Shown: positions 27,501 to 35,274 of the stretch, piece by piece | Layout of the letters: each line of letters opens with the position of its first letter | Numbering within the stretch: position 1 is the stretch's first letter | Source of the DNA: Coprenecus sp949297365 | GTDB lineage: Bacteria; Bacteroidota; Bacteroidia; Bacteroidales; UBA932 | Direction: 5' to 3' | Length of the DNA: 64,000 nt | Assembly: GCA_963931055.1 (NCBI GenBank) | Contig: OZ006987.1 | Coordinates: forward strand, 2,418,001 to 2,482,000 | Notes under the pieces: generated by a model | Seen by the model: the letters and a program-made list of their open reading frames with translations, nothing else | Told to the model about the DNA's origin: nothing | Databases searched by the model: none | Made by a program: the position numbers and the translations under genes

Positions 27501-28325
27501 GATCTCTCCTCCACTGCCTGTGGCCGCTCCGTTGAACGGCTCCACGGTGGTGGGGAAGTTATGTGTCTCGGCTTTCAGCGATATGACGGTCTTGACTTCC
27601 TCCTCCTTGAAGAAACTGGGTTTGGCTGCTGCAGAGGGATGGAACATCCTGAGCTTGGGACCCTCGATGAACGCGCAGTTGTCCTTGTATGCGGAGACTA
27701 TCCTGCCGGGATTGACGGCGGATGTCTTCTTGATGAGCTTGAAAAGGGAAGACTCTTTCTCCACTCCGTCTATGATGAACTTGCCGTTGAATATCTTGTG
27801 GCGGCAATGCTCTGAGTTGACCTGTGAGAAGCCGAATACCTCGCTGTCCGTCAACGGTCTTCCCAGCTTCTCGGACAGGGATTTCAGATACTGTATCTCA
27901 TCTTCCGAGAGAGCCAGTCCTTCCTCTTTGTTATAGGCTTCAAAATCAGTGATATGCCGTATGGGCTCCGGCTGACGGTCTATGGAGAATATCTCTCCGT
28001 CCAGACCGTGGTATATGCGCTGGAGCATCCTGTCGTGGGGAATTTCGGCATCGGAGGCGTACCTGCCTTCTTCAACCGGGAAATATTCCTCGATGCGGGA
28101 TATGCCGGAGATGTTCATATTCCGGGTGATTTCTACGGCTGCGGTACTCCACGGAGTGATCATCTCGCGTCTGGGACCGATGAACGTACCCGCTACTGTG
28201 GGTTCCTGAAGCAGCTCTGCATCTGAGAAAAGCCATTTGAGAGTCTTTGCAGTCTCAGCGGAAAATGCTGTCTGTGAGCCGACTGCTATGATTTGCCCCT
28301 CTGGGGAGCGGAAAAAGTATACCAT
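24573..28325 (-). CDS. purL: Phosphoribosylformylglycinamidine synthase, large single-chain type
   Basis: PurL makes FGAM from FGAR, glutamine and ATP, the fourth step of purine synthesis. The 1250-residue length fits the fused form with synthetase and glutaminase in one chain. Motifs include K-A-E-T-H-N-F-P-T-T-V near residue 240 and H-D-H-G-A-G-G-H in the first AIR-synthase-like half. The second half has the matching G-H-D-I-S-A-G-G, and the C-terminal glutaminase has the nucleophile in G-V-C-N-G-C-Q-L-M (near residue 1095) and M-P-H-P-E-R. The promoter region is shared divergently with folC. The end of the gene overlaps the phoH start. Confidence 0.97.
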   Translation of the reverse strand: MVYFFRSPEGQIIAVGSQTAFSAETAKTLKWLFSDAELLQEPTVAGTFIGPRREMITPWSTAAVEITRNMNISGISRIEEYFPVEEGRYASDAEIPHDRMLQRIYHGLDGEIFSIDRQPEPIRHITDFEAYNKEEGLALSEDEIQYLKSLSEKLGRPLTDSEVFGFSQVNSEHCRHKIFNGKFIIDGVEKESSLFKLIKKTSAVNPGRIVSAYKDNCAFIEGPKLRMFHPSAAAKPSFFKEEEVKTVISLKAETHNFPTTVEPFNGAATGSGGEIRDRIGGGKGSFPIAGTAVYMTSYPRIDSGRDWEARPPRKWLYQTPAEILVKASNGASDFGNKFGQPLICGSLQTFEHTEQDPDGAERKYGYDKVVMLAGGVGFAKMADAAKDRPSKGDDIILLGGDNYRIGMGGGAVSSVATGEYDNSIELNAIQRANPEMQKRVYNTIRSVAEKEHNSIISIHDHGAGGHLNCLSELVEEVGGDIDISKLPIGDPTLSDKEIIGNESQERMGLVMKKSDTEELRKIAERERAPFYVIGEVSGKGNFTLKDSRNGNAPIDLELSDMFGSTPKTVMHGSSPKGGADGHGGFSKLEKVPSSMTPEELTEAITKVLMLESVACKDWLTNKVDRSVTGLIACQQCCGELQLPLNDLGVTAIGYDDPEGIAVSIGHAPVAALIDPAAGSRLAIAEALTNIIWTPIKDNIYGISLSANWMWPCRNEGEDARLYSAVQGASDFAIALGINIPTGKDSMSMTQKYPDGGKVLSPGTLIVSASGESKNVGATLHPVMRQDSGTTLMYIPFVHIDKGEDSFPLGGSAYATTVNKVGARTPDISDPEYFKTCFSSLQDAMFNSVDNPVVAGHDISAGGMVTALLEMCFANTGGGADIDLREFASADMLLSEVPGVIVQVKDSGKEEFLRNLGQVKAYEIGRPAQGRTLRVLYGASGQELALDIDAMRDSWYRTSWLLDSIQTGEKPAAERYANYKKQPLTFAFPKHFDGRYTMPAERRIKAAIIRETGSNGDREMAWALYMAGFAVKDVHVTDLVSGRETLEDVQMIVFVGGFSNADTLGSAKGWAGALLYNEKARTAIERFYAREDTLSLGVCNGCQLMAEMGLITPEHKELSPKMKHNESHKYESAFVGVTVENSPSILLSSLQGSRLGIWVAHGEGRFSFPRPIEEYNIALRYNYNAYPGNPNGSPEAVAGVCSPDGRHLAMMPHPERCLRPWNWAWYPDRDSDTVTPWIELFINGRVWLERR

Positions 28326-28345
28326 ATTATATATAATTTAGCAGT

Positions 28346-28353
28346 CAAAAATA
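28346..28353 (-). promoter_or_regulatory. -7 box of purL-phoH
   Basis: TATTTTTG on the minus strand, 20 bases before the purL start. It lies only 4 bases from the opposed folC box, so the two promoters should interfere with each other. Confidence 0.55.
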
Positions 28354-28357
28354 GGGA

Positions 28358-28365
28358 TAATTTTG
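28358..28365 (+). promoter_or_regulatory. -7 box of folC-nhaD-pncB
   Basis: TAATTTTG on the plus strand, 46 bases before the folC ATG at 28412. No clean -33 TTTG is present. Confidence 0.5.
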
Positions 28366-28411
28366 CTAAGTGTGTAGAATTTTCCCATTTTTGCGTACAA
28401 AATTTCAAAAT

Positions 28412-29749
28412 ATGCCTGAGATAGAGCCGGAACTCGAAAAGATGTACCGCGAATGCGTCCAGAGACTGTATTCCATAGCACCGTCCTTTCAAAAGGTGGG
28501 AGCCTTGGGATATCATCCCGGTCTTGAGACTATGTCGGACTTCTCCGCTTATCTCGGAAACCCTCATAAGTCATTGACAGCAGTGCATATTGCCGGGACG
28601 AACGGCAAGGGCTCGGTGGCCCATATGCTTGCTGCGGTCCTGGCAGCAGAATATCCTGGGGAGAGCGTAGGTCTGTATACGTCTCCGCATCTGTTGGATT
28701 TCCGGGAGCGGATAAAGCTGGTGAGTGCAGAGGCAGGGGAAGACGGAAGGCATTTTACGATGATAGGCAAGGATGATGTCGTGGATTTCTGCCGGCGGAC
28801 TGAGGCGTTCGTAGAGGAGCGCAGTCCGTCTTTTTTCGAGATCACCACTGCCATGGCTTTCGATTATTTCAAGCGGAAGAATGTGCGAATGGCTGTGATT
28901 GAGACCGGTTTGGGCGGAAGACTGGACTCTACCGTCATCGTGACCCCTCAGCTGAGTATCATTACGTCCATAGGCCTTGACCACAAGGATATGCTTGGAG
29001 ATACCATAGAGCAGATAGCTTTTGAGAAAGCCGGAATCATCAAGCCCGGTGTACCTGTCGTGGTGGGGGATGTGCCGCAGGAGGCTTTCAAAGTGATCAG
29101 CAGTAAGGCAGAGCAGTGCGGAAGCCGGCTTTACCGTGCGGGGGATATGTGTGAGGGCTGCGTAAGCTCGGAGACCGCTGCCACCGAGGCCGACCTGCAC
29201 TCTGACTGTCAGGAGAAGAATATCAGAACAGTACTGACCGCCCTCGGGGTTCTTGGGCACGGCGCAGTCCGCAAAGGCTCTGCAGTGTATGAGGCGATGA
29301 TACGTGCGGCTGCCGTTACGGGCCTGAGAGGAAGGTGGGAGAGGTTGTCATCTCGGCCCGAGGTAATATGCGATATAGGGCACAATGTGGAAGCCGTATC
29401 GGTCTCCATGCGTCAGCTGGCAGCAGAGGCTCATGACCGGCATATAATAATGGTGTACGGCATGGCCGGGGATAAGGATGTGGAGTCGGTTTGCCGCCTG
29501 CTTCCGGATGAGGCCGAGTATATAATGACGCAGGCCAGCGGCAGCAGGGCAATGCCCGCCGAGCGGCTTGTGGAGATAGCCCGGAAGAGAAATTCTGTAG
29601 CTGTCCCGGACGTGGATAAGGCTGTGAGGCTGGCTGTGTCAAAAGCCTCTGCCGATGATGTGGTCTTTATAGGCGGAAGCAGCTATGTGGTGGCGGAGGC
29701 CCTGGCGGTATGGGACAAAATCTTGCATAACAAAAATGTTAGTATATGA
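28412..29749 (+). CDS. folC: Bifunctional folylpolyglutamate/dihydrofolate synthase
   Basis: FolC adds glutamate to dihydropteroate and then extends the polyglutamate tail of folates. The ATP loop G-T-N-G-K-G-S-V-A-H-M-L lies near residue 50, followed by Y-T-S-P-H-L-L-D-F-R-E-R and the G-L-D-H-K-D-M-L-G motif, all standard for the Mur-ligase-like family. The ATG at 28412 gives a normal N-terminus (M-P-E-I-E-P-E-L-E); a GTG frame opening at 28370 would add 14 residues of low plausibility. The length, 445 residues, is typical. nhaD and pncB follow closely on the same strand. Confidence 0.93.
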   Translation: MPEIEPELEKMYRECVQRLYSIAPSFQKVGALGYHPGLETMSDFSAYLGNPHKSLTAVHIAGTNGKGSVAHMLAAVLAAEYPGESVGLYTSPHLLDFRERIKLVSAEAGEDGRHFTMIGKDDVVDFCRRTEAFVEERSPSFFEITTAMAFDYFKRKNVRMAVIETGLGGRLDSTVIVTPQLSIITSIGLDHKDMLGDTIEQIAFEKAGIIKPGVPVVVGDVPQEAFKVISSKAEQCGSRLYRAGDMCEGCVSSETAATEADLHSDCQEKNIRTVLTALGVLGHGAVRKGSAVYEAMIRAAAVTGLRGRWERLSSRPEVICDIGHNVEAVSVSMRQLAAEAHDRHIIMVYGMAGDKDVESVCRLLPDEAEYIMTQASGSRAMPAERLVEIARKRNSVAVPDVDKAVRLAVSKASADDVVFIGGSSYVVAEALAVWDKILHNKNVSI

Positions 29750-29770
29750 AACAATAATGTTAAAAACGCT

Positions 29771-31138
29771 ATGAGCCTTGTTTATACAATGATTGTAATC
29801 TTCGTGCTCGGTTATCTTATGATAGCCATGGAGCACAAGGTCAATGTCAGTAAATCTTCTGTAGCTCTGGTCCTCTGCTGCCTGCTTTGGGCCATTCTGA
29901 GCGTATTTTCTTCTAAAATCGATCCTTCCCTGACACACGATGTCGTAAGTTCGGACCTGCTGGCCGCTCTCGGCAGCACCTGCGAGATCATCGTGTTCCT
30001 GATAGGCGCGATGACCATCGTAGACATCATAGACACGCACGGCGGCTTCGAGGTGATAACACGTCATATAACTACCCGCAAGAAGACCCGACTGATGTGG
30101 CTGATAGCATTCCTGACATTCTTTATGTCCTCGGTGCTGGACAATATGACCACGACCATCATCATGGTCATGCTCATCCGGCGTATGCTCAGCAACTATA
30201 AGGAGAGATGGCTGTTTGCCTCCATTATCATCATCGCGGCCAACTGCGGCGGAGCATGGTCGCCTATCGGAGACGTGACGACTATCATGCTCTGGATGAA
30301 AGGCAATGTGGGCACGGCCAAGCTGATGGCCTCTCTCATCCTGCCATGTCTGGTGTCAGTGGTGATTCCTACGGCGGTTGCAACCAGATTCCTGAAAGGT
30401 ATGATAGCCCAGCAGCAGACCAACGAGGACGCTTCTTTCAGACCTTCTTATATAACAGGCGGCGAGAGCAAGACTATCCTGATCCTGGGTGTCCTGCTTC
30501 TGGTCATGGTGCCCGTGTTCAAGAGCGTGATAGGTCTGCCTCCCTATATGAGCGTGATGTTCGCCCTCGGTATTCTATGGCTCTATACCGACCTGATGTA
30601 CAGACGTAAACACAATGTCGAGGAATCTGTCAAGAATAGGGTCTCCAAGGTCATCAAGCACATAGACATGCCTACCATTCTTTTCTTCCTGGGTATCCTG
30701 ATGGCCGTTTCCGCTCTGGAAAGCGCCGGCATCCTGGGGGCTATGGCTGAAGGTCTCAACAAGGGAATGCACAACATCTACGCGATCAATACCGTCATCG
30801 GTCTGCTTTCTTCGGTAATTGACAACGTGCCTCTGGTGGCTGCCAGCATGGGCATGTATCCTATACCCGATGCGGCGGCTATCGCTGCGTCGGCCGATCC
30901 GGCCTTCCTGTCGCATTTTGTGGCCGACGGTGATTTCTGGCATCTGCTGGCATACTGCGCCGGTACCGGCGGAAGTATCCTGATTATCGGTTCTGCCGCC
31001 GGTGTAGTGGCCATGGGTCTGGAGAACATCAACTTCATGTGGTACTTCAAGCACATCAGTCTGCTGGCTCTGATAGGCTATCTGGCCGGTATAGGAGTCT
31101 TCATCCTGCAGGATCTGTTTATAGTTCCGCTTTTATAG
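29771..31138 (+). CDS. nhaD: NhaD-type sodium:proton antiporter
   Basis: The 455-residue polytopic membrane protein exports Na+ in exchange for H+, keeping pH and sodium balance. It shows about 12 hydrophobic segments and the NhaD/IT-superfamily motifs S-S-V-L-D-N-M-T-T-T near residue 120, N-C-G-G-A-W-S-P-I-G-D-V near 157 and I-D-N-V-P-L-V-A-A near 355. The two conserved S/I-x-D-N-x-T/P half-motifs mark the inverted-repeat ion-binding region. It starts 21 bases after folC and ends 6 bases before pncB, so the three genes probably share an mRNA despite unrelated functions. Confidence 0.93.
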   Translation: MSLVYTMIVIFVLGYLMIAMEHKVNVSKSSVALVLCCLLWAILSVFSSKIDPSLTHDVVSSDLLAALGSTCEIIVFLIGAMTIVDIIDTHGGFEVITRHITTRKKTRLMWLIAFLTFFMSSVLDNMTTTIIMVMLIRRMLSNYKERWLFASIIIIAANCGGAWSPIGDVTTIMLWMKGNVGTAKLMASLILPCLVSVVIPTAVATRFLKGMIAQQQTNEDASFRPSYITGGESKTILILGVLLLVMVPVFKSVIGLPPYMSVMFALGILWLYTDLMYRRKHNVEESVKNRVSKVIKHIDMPTILFFLGILMAVSALESAGILGAMAEGLNKGMHNIYAINTVIGLLSSVIDNVPLVAASMGMYPIPDAAAIAASADPAFLSHFVADGDFWHLLAYCAGTGGSILIIGSAAGVVAMGLENINFMWYFKHISLLALIGYLAGIGVFILQDLFIVPLL

Positions 31139-31144
31139 GACAGT

Positions 31145-32353
31145 ATGAGGCAGATAATAACCCACTTTACCGACGACGACCTGTATAAGTTAACCATGTG
31201 TTGCGCGGTGATAGACAATTTTCCGCGGGCACAGGTCAAGTATTCGTTTACGGACAGGGACGACACGGTCTATCCCGAGGGATTCGCCAGGGAACTGGCC
31301 GCACAGATAGAGGCACTTGAGGATGTGGTCATCACTCAGGAAGAGATAGACTTCATGAGGCGCAGATGCAGCTATATCCCGGGATGGTTCTACAACTATC
31401 TCAAGGGTTACCGCTTCGACCGCCGGTGGGTGGATGTCCGTCAGGATGCCGAAGGACATCTGGAGATAGATATCGAGGGCAGCTGGGCGGATACGATACT
31501 GCTGGAAGTCAAGATTCTGGCCATTATCTCTGAACTGTACTACATATTCACCGGAGAAAGCCGCGGCTTTGATTACGGTGCCTATTATGGCAAGACATAC
31601 AGAAAAGCGGAGAGGCTGCTCGGGGCGGGTTGCGTTTACAGTGACTTCGGAACCCGCCGCCGGGCCTCCTTTGAGGCCGAGGATACAGTCGTCAGGGCTA
31701 TGAAAGACTGTGCGGCCAGCCGTGAGTGGCCCGGCCGCTTCGTGGGTACAAGCAATGTCTACCTGGCGATGAAGTACGACCTGATCCCGGTAGGGACCAT
31801 GGCGCATGAGTTCATCTGTGCGATAGGAGGGATGTACGGTCCCCAGATGGCCAATCACATAGCCATGGACTGCTGGCGCAATACTTTCCGGGGGGCTCTC
31901 GGAACATATCTTTACGACAGTTTCGGCTGGGATATATTCAGTCTCAACTTTTCCGAGGATTTCGCCAACCTTTTCAAGGGACTCCGTGTGGACAGCGGGG
32001 ACAACCGCGAGCAGCTCATGCGCATCGTGGACAAATACCGTTCTCTAGGCATAGACCCCAGGACCAAGCAGGTAATCTTCAGCAACGCCCTGGATGTGGA
32101 CCATGCCATAGAGATACAGCGTTATGCGGTGGATTACTGTCAGCCGTCTTTCGGCATAGGGACCCATTTCACCAACGACTTCGACGGTGTGCGTCCGATG
32201 AACATCGTCATCAAGCTTATCGCCGCAAAGATCACCGAGTCCTGGGACTTCTACAACGACACCTGCAAGCTCAGCGAGGACACCGGCAAGCACACAGGCC
32301 GTCCCGAAGTAGTCCGCCGCTTCATGGAAGCCCTGAACTTCAAGCAAAAATAA
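31145..32353 (+). CDS. pncB: Nicotinate phosphoribosyltransferase
   Basis: PncB joins nicotinate with PRPP (ATP-assisted) to give nicotinate mononucleotide in NAD salvage. The 402-residue sequence has family motifs: Y-S-F-T-D-R-D near residue 33, F-G-T-R-R-R-A-S-F near 172, G-T-S-N-V-Y-L-A with G-T-M-A-H-E-F near 202-225 (carrying the phosphoribosyl-binding and phospho-His region), and R-V-D-S-G-D near 280. The CinA protein elsewhere in the window has a PncC-type domain feeding the same product. A bidirectional terminator follows. Confidence 0.96.
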   Translation: MRQIITHFTDDDLYKLTMCCAVIDNFPRAQVKYSFTDRDDTVYPEGFARELAAQIEALEDVVITQEEIDFMRRRCSYIPGWFYNYLKGYRFDRRWVDVRQDAEGHLEIDIEGSWADTILLEVKILAIISELYYIFTGESRGFDYGAYYGKTYRKAERLLGAGCVYSDFGTRRRASFEAEDTVVRAMKDCAASREWPGRFVGTSNVYLAMKYDLIPVGTMAHEFICAIGGMYGPQMANHIAMDCWRNTFRGALGTYLYDSFGWDIFSLNFSEDFANLFKGLRVDSGDNREQLMRIVDKYRSLGIDPRTKQVIFSNALDVDHAIEIQRYAVDYCQPSFGIGTHFTNDFDGVRPMNIVIKLIAAKITESWDFYNDTCKLSEDTGKHTGRPEVVRRFMEALNFKQK

Positions 32354-32357
32354 TGAT

Positions 32358-32395
32358 AAAAAAAAGCAGTCACATCTCTGTAACTGCTTCTTTTT
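32358..32395. terminator. Bidirectional terminator between pncB and tRNA-Val
   Basis: Arms AGCAGTCAC (32365-32373) and GTAACTGCT (32380-32388) form a stem with one mismatch. A T-rich tract follows on the plus strand (32388-32395), and eight A before the stem (32358-32365) give a T tract on the minus strand. It should end pncB transcripts from the left and tRNA transcripts from the right. Confidence 0.85.
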
Positions 32396-32398
32396 CAG

Positions 32399-32473
32399 TG
32401 GGAGCTGAGGGAGTCGAACCCCCGACCCTCTGCTTGTAAGGCAGACGCTCTAAACCAACTGAGCTAAGCTCCC
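32399..32473 (-). tRNA. tRNA-Val (anticodon TAC)
   Basis: The minus strand folds as a 75-nt tRNA. It has a GGGAGCT/AGCTCCC acceptor stem, a D-arm with AGTTGG, an anticodon stem TCTGC/GCAGA with loop CTTACAA (anticodon TAC, valine), and a T-arm with GGTTCGACTCC. The discriminator base is A, and CCA is not encoded. Confidence 0.97.
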
Positions 32474-32488
32474 TTGCTTTTGCGGATG

Positions 32489-32519
32489 CAAATATAGACT
32501 AAATTTTCTCACTGACAAA
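32489..32519 (-). promoter_or_regulatory. Promoter of tRNA-Val
   Basis: TTTG (32516-32519) and TATATTTG (32489-32496) on the minus strand are 19 bases apart, a full match to the Bacteroidetes primary sigma consensus. The mature tRNA begins 15 bases downstream. Confidence 0.85.
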
Positions 32520-32536
32520 AAAAAGTTGACAAATTT

Positions 32537-34417
32537 TCATAGATTTTCTGCTTGGATTTTGTATTTGTCTATGAGTCTGCTGATTTCAGGATCAAGATTG
32601 CCTCTGAACCTGAGGCTGCGCTCCTGGTTGACGGCACTCAGAAAGTATTCTACGGCCTTTTTCTCGTTGCCGTTGCGAGAGTGGACTACGGCGAGCAGAT
32701 AGTCTCTTTTGCCGGAGACCGGCAGCTCTTCAAGGATATTCATGGCCGAGGCGTTGTAATCCATGGCCAGAAAGGCCAGGGCACTGTTGATGTCCCGATA
32801 GCTGCCCAGCAGTCTGACGGCCTTACTGTAGTCTCTGTCCCTGATGGCTTGTACCCCGGCACTGTAGACGGTGTCAATCTCGGTAGTGTGTACGGTGTCC
32901 TTGACCATGTTTTTCCGATGAAGGCAGAACTGGAATTCCACTTCCCTGAGAACAGGGTAGAGGTGCTCCTTTATATAGGAGTATTCCGGATGAGTACTCA
33001 GGAGGTATTCTCTTCTGTCGGGAGAGTTTTCTCCGCACAGCTGAATGATGCCGCTGAGGTCATCAATGAGGCAGTCGGCGCGGAGAAGGCCGTAGAGCCG
33101 TTCCCAGTTTTCGGGGATATATCTTTCTATCAATGTAAAATCCTCGCCGTTGAGGAATCCGGCGATGGATGCTGCGCGCTTGCGGGCCAGTCTGCTGTTG
33201 AGCCCGAAACTGCCTTCAGGAGAGCATGAAGCGGTGATTATAAGACTGTCGGCCAGATATTCCCCTGAAGATAGCAGGTCGGAGATGATTGACTGGATAT
33301 ATTGCAGTTCGGTATGGTTGTCCATATAGCCGGTGTCTATATCCGATCTGCCGGCCTTGAAATTAATGGCAGCCCTGGTGTTCAGCTCAACTCTCCGTTC
33401 GATGACCTTGGTGACGTATCTCTGAATGTCCTCGGTCATGGTCGCAAATGATGAGACGTAGAATGTGACCGGCTCGGACGGAGGAATGTCATACAGCCTC
33501 TCGCCCTGATAAAATATCCCGCCGGTCATCAGGATGTCTATCTGTCGCAGTCCTGGTCTGGTTTCCATAGTCTGACGGTAATTGTATGCGAAATCCACGT
33601 CGTTTTCTATAATCAATGTGTCTAGCCGGAAACCGTAGGTTATCAGCGGGTCCTTGACATATTGCCTGTACTTCTGTCCGAGCTGTTTCTTTTTCAGATT
33701 ATTGCGTTGTATCGCCAGGGTCTTCATAAAATGTTCTCTGGCTTCTGCCGGGGAGATGCCGTACATGCCTCTGATATTGTCCGGGTCCACGAATGCCGTA
33801 TCATTTCTAAGGCCGGCAATCTGAGGGATGTTCCGCTGTATGAAGATCTCCAGGAGATCTGAGTGAATCAGCAGGGAAGAGTCGGTGATTATGCCGGCCA
33901 GAAAGCGGTTGTAGAGTTCATAGCCTCTCATCTGACGTTCTTTATATTCTATCCCGGTCAGCAGCAGGGCTTCCAGGGATACTGTGTCGCCGGACATGAC
34001 GGCTTTGGGAGTCAGGCGAACCTGCCACTGCGGATTGAGCATCGTGGACGGAACATTGATGTTGAAGGCCATACGGACTGAGCCGTTGCGTTCAGCGATG
34101 TTTTTGAATCTGGCTGTTATGACAACCTCGTTGAGCGGCTCGCTGAGATTGGCCGTTCCTGTGGAGTCCATAGTACCTCTCATCAGATAGTATTTTCTAC
34201 CGTCATTGCCGGTCATGGTCAGGGTATCTGTATCAGGCTTTGATACGATGTATTTATAGGTGTCGCTCTCTCTCTGCGTTTGTGTGGGCAGGAAAAGTGA
34301 GACGCCCGTGTTCTGTTTCCGCAGTTCCTTGATATTCATCCTGACAACAGCGGAGCAGGAGCCCAGTAATGTAATGCAGGCCAGGCAACAGAGAATATAT
34401 ACGGTCTTCTCTCTCAT
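32537..34417 (-). CDS. OmpA-like C-terminal-domain lipoprotein partnered with DUF3575 protein
   Basis: From the ATG at 34417 the protein has 626 residues and a clear lipoprotein signal (M-R-E-K-T-V ... L-L-G-S-C-S). Residues about 345-430 resemble an OmpA-type peptidoglycan-binding fold (F-K-A-G-R-S-D-I-D, then S-L-I-I-T-A-S-C-S-P-E-G, then N-S-R-L-A-R-K-R-A), and the C-terminal 100 residues look like TPR helices. It probably links the outer membrane with peptidoglycan. In Bacteroides, similar OmpA-like proteins paired with DUF3575 proteins occur near fimbria-like genes, but no fimbrial subunit is seen here. It starts 1 base after the DUF3575 gene. Confidence 0.7.
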   Translation of the reverse strand: MREKTVYILCCLACITLLGSCSAVVRMNIKELRKQNTGVSLFLPTQTQRESDTYKYIVSKPDTDTLTMTGNDGRKYYLMRGTMDSTGTANLSEPLNEVVITARFKNIAERNGSVRMAFNINVPSTMLNPQWQVRLTPKAVMSGDTVSLEALLLTGIEYKERQMRGYELYNRFLAGIITDSSLLIHSDLLEIFIQRNIPQIAGLRNDTAFVDPDNIRGMYGISPAEAREHFMKTLAIQRNNLKKKQLGQKYRQYVKDPLITYGFRLDTLIIENDVDFAYNYRQTMETRPGLRQIDILMTGGIFYQGERLYDIPPSEPVTFYVSSFATMTEDIQRYVTKVIERRVELNTRAAINFKAGRSDIDTGYMDNHTELQYIQSIISDLLSSGEYLADSLIITASCSPEGSFGLNSRLARKRAASIAGFLNGEDFTLIERYIPENWERLYGLLRADCLIDDLSGIIQLCGENSPDRREYLLSTHPEYSYIKEHLYPVLREVEFQFCLHRKNMVKDTVHTTEIDTVYSAGVQAIRDRDYSKAVRLLGSYRDINSALAFLAMDYNASAMNILEELPVSGKRDYLLAVVHSRNGNEKKAVEYFLSAVNQERSLRFRGNLDPEISRLIDKYKIQAENL

Positions 34418-34418
34418 C

Positions 34419-34982
34419 TCAGAAATAATATAAAATGTTGATCTGTATGTCATCCGGAGCGATGAACGCTTTGGTCCCCCAGTCCGTCAGCTTGCCGCAT
34501 GGAAGAGAACGGTATTCCCGGAACGTCGTGCCTCCGAACCACAGCCCGATACCGAATTCAATATTAAGATGCTTTGTCAGCATCAGTGAATAGCCGAAGT
34601 TAAGGCCCATGCCGAAAGCGTCTCCTTCCCTGGCTTTTTGAGAAAAAATGCCTCCGGAACTGTACCTGCACCACTGGAGTCTGGCTCCGTAATAGAATCC
34701 GGAGTAGACAAAGAACGGCCAGTACCGGGCACCGGCAGAGATGGCCAGTTTCTTGTTCTGAATCTGACGGGAACGGCCCTGGAAATAAAACGGGTTGTAC
34801 CTGCCCTCAGCTGTCAGGCTCCAGTGCTGGTGCAGCGAGACTCCGGCCTCCGCATTGATGGTCAGGAAATTGGCGTAGTCCAGCAAGTTGGTGCCTATGC
34901 TCCATTTCTGAGCCCTCAGAGGTTGGCTGCACAGCAGGAGGACTGTGACTGTAACGGATAGTATTCTGATTGTTGCGTTCAT
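34419..34982 (-). CDS. DUF3575 domain outer-membrane protein
   Basis: The ATG at 34982 begins a signal peptide (M-N-A-T-I-R-I-L ... P-L-R-A-Q). The mature part starts K-W-S-I-G-T-N-L-L-D-Y-A-N and continues as a small beta-barrel of alternating aromatic residues ending in I-N-I-L-Y-Y-F, an outer-membrane barrel C-terminus with a terminal Phe. This matches DUF3575. It is the first gene of a two-gene unit with the OmpA-like lipoprotein. The leader in front of it can fold into a long hairpin followed by T residues. Confidence 0.85.
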   Translation of the reverse strand: MNATIRILSVTVTVLLLCSQPLRAQKWSIGTNLLDYANFLTINAEAGVSLHQHWSLTAEGRYNPFYFQGRSRQIQNKKLAISAGARYWPFFVYSGFYYGARLQWCRYSSGGIFSQKAREGDAFGMGLNFGYSLMLTKHLNIEFGIGLWFGGTTFREYRSLPCGKLTDWGTKAFIAPDDIQINILYYF

Positions 34983-34995
34983 ATTGTATCTGTTT

Positions 34996-35087
34996 AAAAA
35001 CATCCGGATCCTTCTCTCGCCGCTCGAGCCGTCCCTTTCTCTCTTTTCCTTATCCCCTCATCGGGTCCGGATGCGAAAGCAAATATA
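34996..35087 (-). promoter_or_regulatory. Promoter and structured 5' leader of the DUF3575 operon
   Basis: A TATATTTG box (35080-35087) puts the RNA start near 35075. The RNA would begin almost at an arm (35063-35073) that pairs 10 of 11 bases with a second arm at 35001-35011, directly followed by five T. That is the shape of an attenuator or terminator hairpin inside a leader of roughly 95 bases. No known riboswitch family is recognised. This covers part of the 292-bp gap before htpG. Confidence 0.5.
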
Positions 35088-35222
35088 GATGCTTGATACA
35101 GAACGGAAAAACCACTTTCGTATAATTAAAGAATGATTTTACGATTATAAAATCAAGCGTATTTTTATAAAAAGAAATAGACTCCTAAGTGTTTAAGTGC
35201 CATTTTGGCAGAGTGGTGCGGG

Positions 35223-35237
35223 TGGTATGCCTTTTGC
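35223..35237 (+). promoter_or_regulatory. Possible sigma-54-like -24/-12 element before htpG
   Basis: TGGTATGCCTTTTGC keeps the GG and GC elements at exact sigma-54 spacing (TGG, 8 bases, TTGC) with two departures from TGGCAC. It ends 37 bases before the htpG ATG. A standard TAnnTTTG box is not seen in front of the gene. The call rests on this match alone. Confidence 0.3.
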
Positions 35238-35274
35238 GTTTCAGATGCGAAAAAGAAATTAAAAGTTAAGATAT

